Of a stretch of 64,000 nucleotides of DNA, positions 47,074-55,996 are shown piece by piece. Each line of letters opens with the position of its first letter. Positions within the stretch are counted from its first letter, which is position 1. The notes below the pieces were generated by a model, which ran no database searches, was not told the DNA's origin, and was given only the letters and a program-made list of their open reading frames with translations. Made by a program: the position numbers and the translations under genes. This DNA is from Desulfobacteraceae bacterium Eth-SRB2 (GTDB taxonomy: Bacteria; Desulfobacterota; Desulfobacteria; Desulfobacterales; UBA11574). The stretch is from contig RPGQ01000037.1 of assembly GCA_004193595.1 (NCBI GenBank), positions 116,827-180,826 on the forward strand, given 5' to 3'.

Positions 47074-47250
47074 TAGTGTCCATCCATAAATGGTCTTTTT
47101 GCCCAATTTCTGCGTTATGTTCAAAAAATAATCCTCGGAATATTAAACATATGCCTGCCTGTCCCGTAGGTCGGCAGATCGTACCGGGGTGGTTATTTTT
47201 TTCACATGCCTTGATCTTGAACAAAAATCCTCATTTATGGATGGACACAT
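47074..47250. repeat. GTGTCCATCC palindromic element, copy C
   Basis: About 176 bp, begins TAGTGTCCATCCATAAATGG and ends CATTTATGGATGGACACAT. A 34-bp insertion (from CCTGTCCCGTAGG to CGGGGTG) lies next to the central TATGCC. It is otherwise nearly identical to copies at 7335 and 32281. It sits just upstream of the DUF4911 gene. Confidence 0.75.
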
Positions 47251-47273
47251 TTTAATTTTTCAAAAGATTCAGA

Positions 47274-47486
47274 TTGAATACCATAAAAAAATATTTTCGT
47301 GTTGATCGCAGAAAAATCGCTTTTCTCAAATTTATTTTTGAGGCTTACGACGGCATTGTGACCATAACAACCGTGGATCCGGATAAAGGTGTCGTACAAC
47401 TTTGCATTGCTCCGGGATGTGAAGATGATGTTGAGATGATTTTACAGGATCTTAAAAAGGACATACTGATTGAACCGGCGGACTGA
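47274..47486 (+). CDS. DUF4911 family small protein
   Basis: 70 aa, with a TTG start. The pattern FLKFIFEAYDGIVTITTVD and GVVQLCIAPGCEDDVEMIL fits DUF4911, a small protein often encoded directly before miaB in deltaproteobacteria. Its stop is 10 bp before the miaB start. It may be an RNA- or protein-binding helper of the methylthiotransferase; this is not known. Confidence 0.8.
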   Translation: MNTIKKYFRVDRRKIAFLKFIFEAYDGIVTITTVDPDKGVVQLCIAPGCEDDVEMILQDLKKDILIEPAD

Positions 47487-47496
47487 AAAAGGATTA

Positions 47497-48909
47497 ATGA
47501 AAACAAAACAATTATATATTAACACTATCGGCTGTCAGATGAATGTTTACGATTCCGAACAGATGGCCAAAGGATTAAAGGTGGTTGGATATAAACTGAC
47601 CCCGTTTCTGGAAAAGGCGGATCTGATCATTGTTAATACCTGTGCCATCCGAGAAAAAGCCGAACAAAAGGTTTTCAGTTTTTTAGGACGTCTGTCAGGA
47701 CTGAAAAGAAAAAAACCCGATCTTATTATCGCGATGGGCGGATGCGTGGCACAGCAGGAAGGACCAAAAATCCTGCAGCGTGTGCCGCACCTTGATCTTG
47801 TTTTCGGGACACATGCGATTGGCCGTTTGCCCGGTATTATAAAAACTATAGCATCGAAAAAATGCCGTATTGTGGATATTGAAATGTCACAGCAAATAGA
47901 AGAACTCGACTTTATTCAAGATAAGCACCATAAAGGAAAAGTCGCCAGCTTTGTAACTATCATGCAAGGATGCGATAATTATTGCACCTACTGCGTGGTT
48001 CCCTACGTGCGGGGCAGGGAAACAAGCAGGAATCCTGACAAAATAATTAATGAAATTTTCTGTCTTGTCGAATCCGGCGTGCGGGAAGTTACCCTGCTGG
48101 GCCAGAACGTAAACAGCTACGGAAATAAAGAAGGGCTCTGTACATTTCCCGAACTCCTGGCACGTGTTAATGAAATTGACGGTCTTTTAAGAATCAGGTT
48201 TACCACGTCACATCCCAAGGATCTTTCCACAGATCTCATGCTTGCTTTTAAAGACCTTGATAAGATATGCAATCATATACACTTGCCCATACAGTCCGGT
48301 TCAAACAGGGTCTTAAAAAGAATGAACCGGAAATACAGCCGCAAATTATACCTTGAAAAAATAGATAAACTGCGTAATATTTGTTATGATATTGCTATTA
48401 CATCTGATATTATTGTTGGATTTCCAGGAGAGACAAGAACCGATTTTGAAGAAACCCTTGATTTAATTAAAAAAGTTGAATTTGACGGTTTGTTTGCGTT
48501 TAAATATTCAGACCGGCCAAATGCAGCGGCGACTCGATTTGAAGACAAAATTTCAGAAAAGGAAAAGAAAGAAAGATTACAGCAGGTGCTCGCCCTGCAG
48601 TCACATTTTACAACCCAAAAGAATAAAGAGCTGGTAGGATCGACTCAATCGATCCTTGTAGAAGGGTTAAGCAAGAAGCAGACCCGGATTGATAAACACA
48701 CCATGAATCATGATGTCCAGTGGACCGGACGGACATCAGCAAACAAGATCGTAAATTTTTCCCAGGGGGATGACGCCGTTCCTTGTGATGAAATCTTTAC
48801 CGGCCGGATGGTTAATGTCAGAATTTTGAAAGCACATTCCCATTCACTCTGGGGTGAACCGGTCAGGATAATGCCCATGGGGTGTAAATCAAGACTGTTG
48901 GTGATTTAG
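47497..48909 (+). CDS. miaB: tRNA-2-methylthio-N6-dimethylallyladenosine synthase MiaB
   Basis: 470 aa from the ATG at 47497; the frame is open to 47470. The UPF0004 domain has INTIGCQMNVYDSEQM, NTCAIREKAEQKV and MGGCVAQQEG (three Cys for one cluster). The radical-SAM motif is CDNYCTYCVVPYVRG, followed by TRAM. HIHLPIQSGSNRVLKRMNRKYSR is diagnostic of MiaB. It adds methylthio to i6A37 of tRNA. The last ten codons (GCKSRLLVI and stop) lie inside the inserted 187-bp element, so the native C-terminus has been replaced by element sequence. Confidence 0.96.
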   Translation: MKTKQLYINTIGCQMNVYDSEQMAKGLKVVGYKLTPFLEKADLIIVNTCAIREKAEQKVFSFLGRLSGLKRKKPDLIIAMGGCVAQQEGPKILQRVPHLDLVFGTHAIGRLPGIIKTIASKKCRIVDIEMSQQIEELDFIQDKHHKGKVASFVTIMQGCDNYCTYCVVPYVRGRETSRNPDKIINEIFCLVESGVREVTLLGQNVNSYGNKEGLCTFPELLARVNEIDGLLRIRFTTSHPKDLSTDLMLAFKDLDKICNHIHLPIQSGSNRVLKRMNRKYSRKLYLEKIDKLRNICYDIAITSDIIVGFPGETRTDFEETLDLIKKVEFDGLFAFKYSDRPNAAATRFEDKISEKEKKERLQQVLALQSHFTTQKNKELVGSTQSILVEGLSKKQTRIDKHTMNHDVQWTGRTSANKIVNFSQGDDAVPCDEIFTGRMVNVRILKAHSHSLWGEPVRIMPMGCKSRLLVI

Positions 48910-49065
48910 CTTAAATTATCCAGGTGTCAGGTGTCAGTGTTCAGGTTTTGGGTTTCTGCTCTTACGTCCCTCTCTCCTGACACCTGAAACCTGAAACCTG
49001 ATCTTCAGATCCCGGTGATAAGGAATGAATGGCTGCCGTAAACAAACAGCCGTGAATTAAACCCG
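48879..49065. mobile_element. 187-bp MITE-like element, copy 2 (with 7-bp target duplication)
   Basis: Flanked by TGCCCAT at 48872-48878 and 49066-49072. Starts GGGGTGTAAATCAAGACTGT and ends GTGAATTAAACCCG. The ends are imperfect inverted repeats. Inside are inverted CAGGTGTCAGG-type arms. It has the same length as the copy at 44691-44877. It provides the miaB stop codon. Confidence 0.78.
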
Positions 49066-49101
49066 TGCCCATATTTTTGGGTTCAAAAGGAGAAAAAAGT
49101 T

Positions 49102-49599
49102 ATGTTGCATGAAGTAAACATAGCGAGCATGGCAATAGATCCCACATCAAACACACCCATTCTTATCTTAAAGTCGGTGGAAGGTGACCAGGCTGTTCCC
49201 ATATGGATCGGCTTGTTAGAAGCCACATCCATAGCTTCAGCACTCAGGGACATCAAGTTTGACCGACCCATGACCCATGATCTTTTTAAAAATTTCATCG
49301 ACCGTCTGGATATGGTCGTGTCTAAAGTTGAGGTATGTGATCTAAAGGATAACACCTTTTATGCCAAGATATATTTTGTATCTCAAGAAAGAAGTTTTGA
49401 TATGGATGCGCGCCCGAGCGATGCAATTGCCATTGCACTTCGTTTTCGTGCGCCCATTTATGTGCATGATAAGATCTTTGAAAAATCTCAAATGACGGAA
49501 GGCGACTTTGAGGTGCTAAACAAAAGCGAAGAAGGGAAAAAATGGGCGGAATATCTTGAAGGCCTTTCTCCTGAAGATTTCGGGAAGTATAAAATTTGA
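49102..49599 (+). CDS. Bifunctional nuclease (DUF151) family protein
   Basis: 165 aa. Motifs MAIDPTSNTPILILKSVEGDQAVPIWIGLLEATSIASAL and DMDARPSDAIAIALRFRAPIYV are characteristic of the DUF151/BFN family, whose founding plant member has DNase and RNase activity. In bacteria it is usually near miaB or tRNA genes, as here. The start is 36 bp after the inserted element. Confidence 0.88.
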   Translation: MLHEVNIASMAIDPTSNTPILILKSVEGDQAVPIWIGLLEATSIASALRDIKFDRPMTHDLFKNFIDRLDMVVSKVEVCDLKDNTFYAKIYFVSQERSFDMDARPSDAIAIALRFRAPIYVHDKIFEKSQMTEGDFEVLNKSEEGKKWAEYLEGLSPEDFGKYKI

Positions 49600-49610
49600 T
49601 GTTATGGATG

Positions 49611-49750
49611 AGTCTGCTGATTAATGAGGATTTTCGTTCAAGATCAAGGCATGCGAAAAAAATAACCACAGGCATATATTTGATATTCCGAGGATTATTT
49701 TTTGAGCATAACGCAGAGATTGTGCGAAAAGACCATTAATCAACAGACTC
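49611..49750. repeat. GTGTCC-family palindromic element, copy D (diverged ends, 7-bp target duplication)
   Basis: 140 bp, flanked by ATGGATG at 49604-49610 and 49751-49757. Ends are AGTCTGCTGATTAATGAGG and CATTAATCAACAGACTC. The interior (ATCCTC... TATGCCTGTGG..., inverted) matches copies A-C, but the outer arms differ. It lies right after the DUF151 stop and supplies the stop of the next gene on the opposite strand. Confidence 0.75.
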
Positions 49751-50003
49751 ATGGATGATTATCTTTAAGGAAGAGGGTGTGATACTCGGAATCTGTTAAA
49801 TGTTTTTTAAGTAGACGAGTCAGCAAAGAAAATATTTCTTCAATTTCGTCTTCTGACAATCTTTTTACTAATTTGTTGATCAGCGTGTCATCTGAAAATT
49901 TTTGAAGGTAATAGATAATCGTGTTTTCGTCGGTTTCCCGATCCAATCCGAGTCCTGCCAAACCATCGTAAGTCTCAATATGATTATGCGAATGTTTTTT
50001 CAT
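49749..50003 (-). CDS. Small hypothetical protein
   Basis: 84 aa, acidic and soluble. Starts MKKHSHNHIETYDGLAGLGLDRE; the rest is helical (TIIYYLQKFSDDTLINKLVKRLSEDEIEEIFSLLTRLLKKHL). The His-rich N-terminus could bind a metal. No family is recognised. Its stop codon (49749-49751) is formed at the edge of copy D. Confidence 0.65.
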   Translation of the reverse strand: MKKHSHNHIETYDGLAGLGLDRETDENTIIYYLQKFSDDTLINKLVKRLSEDEIEEIFSLLTRLLKKHLTDSEYHTLFLKDNHP

Positions 50004-50195
50004 TTTTCCCCTATTACGGAATTAAAATTGTGAGAACGTTACCGGGTTGGTCGATAAAATAACCATAAATGACAAGACCATCGAGGTCAATATACATTTT
50101 TCTAAATATTTACCTGCGATAGGTCTATGATGGGATGGTGAAAATCGCCGTGTATACAGATGGAATTTTAATCCCATTTTAGTTCCATATATTCA

Positions 50196-50264
50196 GGTTT
50201 CAGGTGTCAGGTGTCAGGGATGATGAACAGAGGCGCTGGCACCTGACACCTGACACCTGAAACC
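50196..50264. repeat. CAGGTGTCAG palindrome
   Basis: Perfect 23-nt inverted arms at 50196-50218 and 50242-50264, each made of the 7-nt unit CAGGTGT/CAGGTTT, with a 23-nt loop. The core matches the interior of the 187-bp elements but without their ends. It fills most of the 50004-50311 gap. Confidence 0.75.
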
Positions 50265-50311
50265 AGGCATACGGGAAGGAATAAATATGGGATATTTTTT
50301 AAAGCCATATT

Positions 50312-51346
50312 ATGGGCAATTTTAATCATCCCAGGTCTATGATAAAAAAAATCCGGATTAACGCAGTTCCGATAAAATTCATTATATTATATCTCACCCT
50401 TTTCCTTATGATCCAGAAACATTCCGCTGTTCAAGAAAGAAAATCTTCAGTCTATAATTTTATGACCACGTCTGACAATCAGCGGATTCGCTATGGTATT
50501 TGGTATTCCCATAACGAAACAAAAAGAGGGTCGGTTATTTTGCTAAACGGCAGGAAAGAATTCATGGAAAAGCATGCAGAAACCATTGGCGAACTGAATC
50601 AGAGAGGCTTTGATGTATATAGTCTTGACTGGCGCGGACAGGGCCTTTCATCAAGAATGCTGGCAAACAGACATAAAGGATTTATTAAAAACTACGATAG
50701 CTACATCAATGATCTGAACCTGTTTGTCAGGAAAATTGTTCAGCCCAAAGCCGCAATTCCATTGGTTATCCTTGCCCATTCCATGGGGGGGCATATCGCA
50801 CTGCGTTTTATTCATGAATATCCGGAAATCGCTGATAAAGTAGTTTTGGTATCGCCAATGATCGATATTCTGACATGGCCCCTGCCCGGATGGTTGGTCA
50901 GGTTGATGGCCCGGGTTGCGATAAAAGCGGGTCTTAATCATGCTTATATCATAGGTTCAGGCGATTATACCGTTGAAAAATTTAAAGGCAACAGACTTAC
51001 TTCAGATCCCGAACGCTTTAGGGATGAAAACAAGGCAATATTAGAAAATCCCGACCTTGCGCTGGGCGGCGTGACCTATGGATGGCTGTCAGCAACATTT
51101 GAATCCATAGACATTCTTACCAAGCCAGGGTTTGCCAAAAAGACCAACACACCGATTCTGATTGTCAGCGCCGGATGTGACCGGGTCGTCTCTGTTAATG
51201 CCCAGAAGACAATCTGCTCTTTGCTGCCCAATTGCACGTTTACCGAAATTACCGGCGCACGTCACGAAATTCTTAAGGAAACAGATGCTGTCCGGTCGAT
51301 TTTCTGGAATGAATTTGACAGGTTCACTCATACTTTCAAAATTTAG
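50312..51346 (+). CDS. Alpha/beta hydrolase (lysophospholipase/monoacylglycerol lipase type)
   Basis: 344 aa. N-terminal hydrophobic helix (FIILYLTLFLMI) suggests membrane anchoring. Alpha/beta-hydrolase fold: nucleophile Ser in ILAHSMGGHIAL (about residue 155), Asp in VSAGCDRVVSV, His in ITGARHEILKE; oxyanion region LLNGRKEFMEKH and DWRGQGLSS. It resembles PldB/monoacylglycerol lipase. The start could be the ATG at 50339. The natural substrate is unknown. Confidence 0.85.
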   Translation: MGNFNHPRSMIKKIRINAVPIKFIILYLTLFLMIQKHSAVQERKSSVYNFMTTSDNQRIRYGIWYSHNETKRGSVILLNGRKEFMEKHAETIGELNQRGFDVYSLDWRGQGLSSRMLANRHKGFIKNYDSYINDLNLFVRKIVQPKAAIPLVILAHSMGGHIALRFIHEYPEIADKVVLVSPMIDILTWPLPGWLVRLMARVAIKAGLNHAYIIGSGDYTVEKFKGNRLTSDPERFRDENKAILENPDLALGGVTYGWLSATFESIDILTKPGFAKKTNTPILIVSAGCDRVVSVNAQKTICSLLPNCTFTEITGARHEILKETDAVRSIFWNEFDRFTHTFKI

Positions 51347-51530
51347 GTGTAAAACTTTACATAAATTTTATGTAGTTTACTTCATAATTCAACATATTGT
51401 GCAATAAATTTGCACAGCTATCCCCCCAGTTTTATCTATATAACCACCTGATATTTATATTATTATTATTTATTTTTATTATTTTGCATGGTTTTTGCAC
51501 TAATAAGTCGGCAAAAAAGATATGAGTTTA

Positions 51531-51676
51531 GGGGCTTCGCCCCAATTGGAATGATGGAGTAATGGAATGATGGGTTTAAAGGAGTTTTTTACAATTAAAA
51601 TGGTTTATTTCCGCCCTTATCCCAATATTCCAGCATTCCATTATTCCATTCTGATGGCATAAACAGGTTGCCATTA
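51531..51676. repeat. AATGATGGA palindrome, copy X (upstream of the transglycosylase)
   Basis: Runs from GGGGCTTCGCC to GGTTGCC. The left arm is made of GGAATGATGG units and the right arm of CCAATATTCCAGCATTCCATT units, so the ends are inverted. It is shared with 52678-52852 in the same orientation. The rest of the 51347-51751 gap is AT-rich without a gene. Confidence 0.7.
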
Positions 51677-51751
51677 AAAAACTTTAATTTTTAGGAACTT
51701 GTAAAATTTCCGAAACGTTTAAATAATTCATTGGGAAACACTTTATTAAAA

Positions 51752-52432
51752 ATGAAATCCACAATTAATAAAAAATTAACCGTATACTTATTATCACTGG
51801 GAATTATACGCTTATTATTCATTGCTGTAATGATACTGAGTGTAACTTATGCTCATAATCATAACACCCAAAAAGTTATAAGTTCCCAAAGGTTAAAAAA
51901 GAAGGTTTTTGCTGCCAAAACGGAATACCGTCCGTTATCCATTGCCGTCAAGAAAATCGATTTGTCATCCATTGCCGGCAAGAAAGCCGAACGTCTCTTG
52001 CACCCGATCGTGATTCAAGCGGCCGGTCGCTACCAGGTTGATCCTGCTCTTGTAAAGGCGATCATTATGGCGGAGTCCGGATATAATGCCAGAGCAATTT
52101 CCAAAAGAGGGGCAAAAGGCCTTATGCAGCTGATGCCGGCAACTGCCCGGTCGCTGGGTGTGGAGGATGCTTTCAACCCCGAAGAAAACATAAGCGGCGG
52201 GGTGCGATATTTCAAACAGCTTGTTAACCAATTTGGCGGAGACGTCGAATTGGCACTTGCGGCCTACAATGCCGGGAGCAGAAACGTAAGACATTATCAG
52301 GGAGTCCCGCCTTTCAAGGAAACCCGGTACTATATCAAAAAGGTCTTTAAATATTATCAGATTTACAAGAACCAGATGGTCTATAATGAGAAGGGTATCG
52401 GACCTTTGAATAACAGTAATCAACTTTCATAA
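51752..52432 (+). CDS. Lytic transglycosylase (SLT domain)
   Basis: 226 aa from the ATG at 51752; a TTG at 51731 would add seven residues. N-terminal TM helix (GIIRLLFIAVMILSVTYA) anchors it to the inner membrane. The SLT domain (about 95-215) has catalytic Glu in IIMAESGYNARAISKRGAKGLMQLMPATA and ALAAYNAGSRNV, typical of the Slt family. It cleaves peptidoglycan glycan strands. It lies between two direct copies of the AATGATGGA palindrome. Confidence 0.92.
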   Translation: MKSTINKKLTVYLLSLGIIRLLFIAVMILSVTYAHNHNTQKVISSQRLKKKVFAAKTEYRPLSIAVKKIDLSSIAGKKAERLLHPIVIQAAGRYQVDPALVKAIIMAESGYNARAISKRGAKGLMQLMPATARSLGVEDAFNPEENISGGVRYFKQLVNQFGGDVELALAAYNAGSRNVRHYQGVPPFKETRYYIKKVFKYYQIYKNQMVYNEKGIGPLNNSNQLS

Positions 52433-52677
52433 TTCAAGATGTGATAATCATACTCCCAATTGTTAGCACCTGGTTCCTCAACATAAACTCAAGGGAACCC
52501 AATGCTGTTATTTTTGGTAGTTGTATCGTTTGCACCGTATCCGAATTTAACCCCTATTTTCTTTTCAATTGAATAGTCATTGGTTCCAAACCTTGCCGGT
52601 CTCCTAAAAAAAATATTTCATAAATAGGAATAGTTGCAGTTGCCGGCTTCATATGATATCGGATTGAAAAAAATTAA

Positions 52678-52852
52678 AGGCTTCGCCTTAATCGGAATAA
52701 TGGAATGATGGAGTAATGGAATGATGGGTGAGCTTGTCCTGAACGAAGTTGAAGGAAAGGAGTTTTTTTTACAATTTAAATGGTTTATTTTCCGCTTTTA
52801 TCCCCAATATTCCAATATTCCATTCCGATGGCACAAATAGGTTGCCGTTAAA
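52678..52852. repeat. AATGATGGA palindrome, copy Y (downstream of the transglycosylase)
   Basis: Same element as 51531-51676, with about 25 bp extra (GAGCTTGTCCTGAACGAAG). It occupies much of the 52433-52898 gap; the first 240 bp of that gap hold no gene or clear signal. Confidence 0.7.
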
Positions 52853-52898
52853 CAGCCTATATTTTTGAGAAATAGTCAGTTTTTCGGGATGTTGTTAT

Positions 52899-53222
52899 AT
52901 GTTTTTGATTGCCGGTGTTTCTCCTAAAATTAAAATTCTTGACACTAACCCAAGAATTTGCCCTGTGTGCGGTCTGGCCCGGGCCTATTATAAACGGGTG
53001 GATCACTATTTTAATCTATTTTTCATTCCGATTTTTAGGGTCAAAAAAGGCGAGCCGTTTATCATGTGTGACCGGTGTGAAAGAACGGTTCACGAATTCA
53101 AAGAAGAATATAGCAGGTCCTGGCCGGATATCAAAAATAGGCAGTGTAATCATTGTGGGAAAACTTTAGAAAAAGATTTTGGATACTGTCCGTACTGCGG
53201 AAAACCCGTTGCCCCGAAATAA
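52899..53222 (+). CDS. Small zinc-ribbon protein
   Basis: 107 aa. Four CxxC knuckles: CPVCG, CDRC, CNHCG and CPYCG, at about residues 21, 57, 82 and 96; two zinc ribbons. The middle YFNLFFIPIFRVKKGEP resembles zinc-ribbon membrane-associated proteins. The C-terminal ribbon resembles those of DUF and regulator proteins. Its partner is unknown. trmL starts 16 bp downstream, so the two are cotranscribed. Confidence 0.72.
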   Translation: MFLIAGVSPKIKILDTNPRICPVCGLARAYYKRVDHYFNLFFIPIFRVKKGEPFIMCDRCERTVHEFKEEYSRSWPDIKNRQCNHCGKTLEKDFGYCPYCGKPVAPK

Positions 53223-53238
53223 TTCATGAAGAATCTAT

Positions 53239-53724
53239 ATGGAATCCGACTTTAAGTATAATCAAGATGGGCCCGTTGAGCGCCATGTGGTTCTGGTTGC
53301 ACCGGAAGTGCACTGGAACACCGGAAATATCGGGCGCACCTGTCTGGGGGTGGGCGCCTTTCTTCATCTGATTAAACCGTTGGGTTTCTCCCTTGAAAGC
53401 CGTGAACTTAAAAGAGCGGGTCTGGATTACTGGCACAAAGTCAAACTTTCGGTCTGGGACGATTTTGACAGTTTTCAGGAAAACATGGCGCCACAAAAAG
53501 ACCAAGTCGCATTATTCACCAAAAACGGTGCAATGCCCTTCTGGTCCATGCCATCTTCTGACAGGCTTTTTCTAATTTTCGGCTCGGAAACAAAAGGACT
53601 CTCCCAAACCATCATATCACTGTATAAATATGCGACTTACCACATCCCCATCACTGATGAAATCAGGTGTCTAAACCTGTCCACCACGGTAGGAATTGCG
53701 TTGTATGAAAGCCTGCGTGTATAG
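53239..53724 (+). CDS. trmL: tRNA (cytidine(34)-2'-O)-methyltransferase TrmL
   Basis: 161 aa. SPOUT fold with HVVLVAPEVHWNTGNIGRTC, LIFGSETKGLS and IRCLNLSTTVGIALYE, which form the trefoil-knot SAM site. TrmL methylates the wobble 2'-O of some tRNA-Leu. The size is normal. Confidence 0.93.
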   Translation: MESDFKYNQDGPVERHVVLVAPEVHWNTGNIGRTCLGVGAFLHLIKPLGFSLESRELKRAGLDYWHKVKLSVWDDFDSFQENMAPQKDQVALFTKNGAMPFWSMPSSDRLFLIFGSETKGLSQTIISLYKYATYHIPITDEIRCLNLSTTVGIALYESLRV

Positions 53725-53757
53725 GCGCATATTCGGTAACATTCACACAGCAGTTGA

Positions 53758-53948
53758 GTTAGTTGAAATCTCAAATAACAAATTCCAAATAAAAATGACC
53801 AAAATCCTAAACAAAAAAAATAATCGCTTTTGAACCGGTTTGGAATTTGGAGTTTGAGACCGGTACGCGCGTGCCTTGCAATGGCGGACTGGTTTGTTTG
53901 AGATTTGGGATTTATTTGTGATTTGGTACTTGGAATTTGTAATTTTAA
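53758..53948. repeat. Imperfect palindrome downstream of trmL
   Basis: Left arm around AATCTCAAATAACAAATTCC (53768 onward) and right arm around GGAATTTGTAATTTT (to 53948), with inner AAATAAAAATGACC and GGTACTTGG. Made of AAAT/ATTT-type short repeats. It fills the 53725-53944 gap up to the fhs terminator. Confidence 0.6.
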
Positions 53949-53987
53949 AATAAAAAAATAGGGTCCGAAATAAATCCGGACCCTATT
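53945..53987 (-). terminator. Intrinsic terminator of fhs
   Basis: On the minus strand AATAGGGTCCG (53987-53977) pairs with CGGACCCTATT (53967-53957), an 11-bp perfect stem with a 9-nt loop, followed by a T-rich run to about 53945. It lies 33 bp after the fhs stop. Confidence 0.92.
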
Positions 53988-54019
53988 GGATGGGTTAAAT
54001 CAGTTGTTGGTTATAGGGT

Positions 54020-55783
54020 TTAGAACAGTCCCGTAACCTTTCCGGTGTCCACATTTACATCTACATTTCTGAAGGCAGGATTGGAACTGGTTCCGGGCAT
54101 CAGGCTTATGGCGCCACAGACCGGACAAAGGAACTTGGCACCGGAGAAAATCAGCACGTCCTGAACCGGAAGCGTCCATCCCTTGGGTGTCCCCTTGATC
54201 GCCGGATCATGAGTCAGGGAGAGATGGGTTTTGACCATCATGGTCGTGTAATCATTGTACTGCGGATCGTTCTCGAGCATCTTGGCCTTGGCTTCGGCCG
54301 CAGGAGCCCAGGCCACGCCGTCCGCGCCGTAAACGTTCTTGGCGATGAGGTCAACACGGTCACGCAGCTTGGTTTCAAGGGGATAGAGGAACTTGAAGTC
54401 CGGTTCTGTCTCGCAGGCCTCAGCAACAGTATCAGCGAATTCCAGGGCACCGTCGCCGCCGTCAGCCCAATGTGTGGAAACGGCACAGCGTGCGCCTGCT
54501 TCTTCGGCATACTTGCGAACCAGGGCAATCTCGTCCTTGGTGTCATTATGGAAGCAGTTGATACAAACCACCGGATTGATACCGGACATCCGGATGGTAT
54601 TGATGTGGTGCACCATGTTTTGAATACCGTTTTCCAGCAAGCCCAAATCCTCCTTGATGTACTCTTCGGGCAGCGCCAGGCCGGCAATCACCTTGGGACC
54701 GCCGCCATGCATTTTCAGAGCACGAATAGTAGTTGTGAGAACGGATACATGAGGTTTCAAACCGCTGTAACGGCATTTGACGTTCCAGAATTTTTCAAAA
54801 CCGATGTCAGCACCAAAACCGGATTCGGTGATGTGGTAGTCAAACGCTTTGAGTCCAACGCGGTCGGCGATGATGGAAGACTGCCCCACTGCGATGTTGG
54901 CAAAGGGCCCGGCATGTACCATAAGTGGCTGGTATTCAACCGTAGAGCACAATGTGGGGTTGATGGTGTTGACCATCCAGGCGGTCATGGCGTTACCTAC
55001 TTCCAGATCTTTGGTGGTTACTACATTGCCCGCCTTGTCAAAAGCAACGGTAATGTTGTTCAGCTTTTCTCGCAGGTCGGCCAGATCACGCACGATGGAG
55101 AGAATGGCCATGAGCTCGGAGCTTACCGCGATGCCGAACCTGGATTGCATCGTAAAACCGTCCATGCGTCCACCAAGGCCCATGACGATGTTTCTCAGGC
55201 CCTGAGCACAGAGGTCCATTATCCAACCCATCTCCACCCGGGTGGGATTGACGTCAAGGCGTCGCATTTTGGTAAGCCTGGCTAATTGCTCGTCATTGTA
55301 GTTGCGCTCATGCTGCATTCTGGCGTTCAAGGCCACCATGGCCAGGTTGTGGGCGTTCATGATGTCGTTGATGTCACCGGTCAGACCCATGGAAAATTCG
55401 GTCAATGGAATAATCAGGGCATTGCCGCCGCCGGCCGCACTACCCTTAATGTTCATTGTAGGTCCACCCGAGGGTTGACGAATACAGCCGCCCACATTCT
55501 TTCCTCGCTTGCCCATACCTTCCATGAGACCTATGGCGGTGGTGCTTTTACCCTCACCCAACGGGGTAGGGGTAATTGCAGTTATCTCAATGTACTTGCC
55601 GTCCGGCTCGTCCTTGAGCCGGTCCATGATTTTCAAAAAATCCAGTTTGCACAATCTTCCCATTGGCAGAATTTCGTCCTTTTGAAGGCCGAGCTTCTCC
55701 GCCCACTCATCGGGACTGGGCATGTTCTCTTCGGCCGCTTCTGATATCTGCCAATCTTGCATTTCTACTGCATTGTAAGCCAT
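54020..55783 (-). CDS. fhs: Formate-tetrahydrofolate ligase
   Basis: 587 aa. The P-loop-like motif is [19 protein letters not shown] (about residues 72-90). [69 protein letters not shown] and [12 protein letters not shown] are all conserved. It activates formate on THF with ATP, and in sulfate reducers often runs in reverse in the oxidative acetyl-CoA pathway. RBS AGGAGG lies upstream of the ATG. It is a single-gene unit with its own terminator. Slightly longer than the 557-aa norm. Confidence 0.97.
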   Translation of the reverse strand: MAYNAVEMQDWQISEAAEENMPSPDEWAEKLGLQKDEILPMGRLCKLDFLKIMDRLKDEPDGKYIEITAITPTPLGEGKSTTAIGLMEGMGKRGKNVGGCIRQPSGGPTMNIKGSAAGGGNALIIPLTEFSMGLTGDINDIMNAHNLAMVALNARMQHERNYNDEQLARLTKMRRLDVNPTRVEMGWIMDLCAQGLRNIVMGLGGRMDGFTMQSRFGIAVSSELMAILSIVRDLADLREKLNNITVAFDKAGNVVTTKDLEVGNAMTAWMVNTINPTLCSTVEYQPLMVHAGPFANIAVGQSSIIADRVGLKAFDYHITESGFGADIGFEKFWNVKCRYSGLKPHVSVLTTTIRALKMHGGGPKVIAGLALPEEYIKEDLGLLENGIQNMVHHINTIRMSGINPVVCINCFHNDTKDEIALVRKYAEEAGARCAVSTHWADGGDGALEFADTVAEACETEPDFKFLYPLETKLRDRVDLIAKNVYGADGVAWAPAAEAKAKMLENDPQYNDYTTMMVKTHLSLTHDPAIKGTPKGWTLPVQDVLIFSGAKFLCPVCGAISLMPGTSSNPAFRNVDVNVDTGKVTGLF

Positions 55784-55996
55784 GGAATTAATCCTCCTCT
55801 ATAAAAAGTTAATAAAAACAGGAACCAGGTATTCCACCTTGAAAGTTCCTTCAGTTTCATGACATAATTTCAGTCCTCGGATCATTTGCCTATTAAATCA
55901 ATTAAACACTGCCTTAAATCATATACAATTTTATTTGGCAAGCAATATATGCGTTTTTTTAAGATAAAAATGAAAAAAATATTGCCGATAGGAAAT

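Noticed and set aside
54209-55285. 358-codon open frame on the plus strand opposite fhs
   Set aside because: It is fully antisense to a highly conserved enzyme and reads low-complexity, shadow-like protein. It has no ribosome site or family match.
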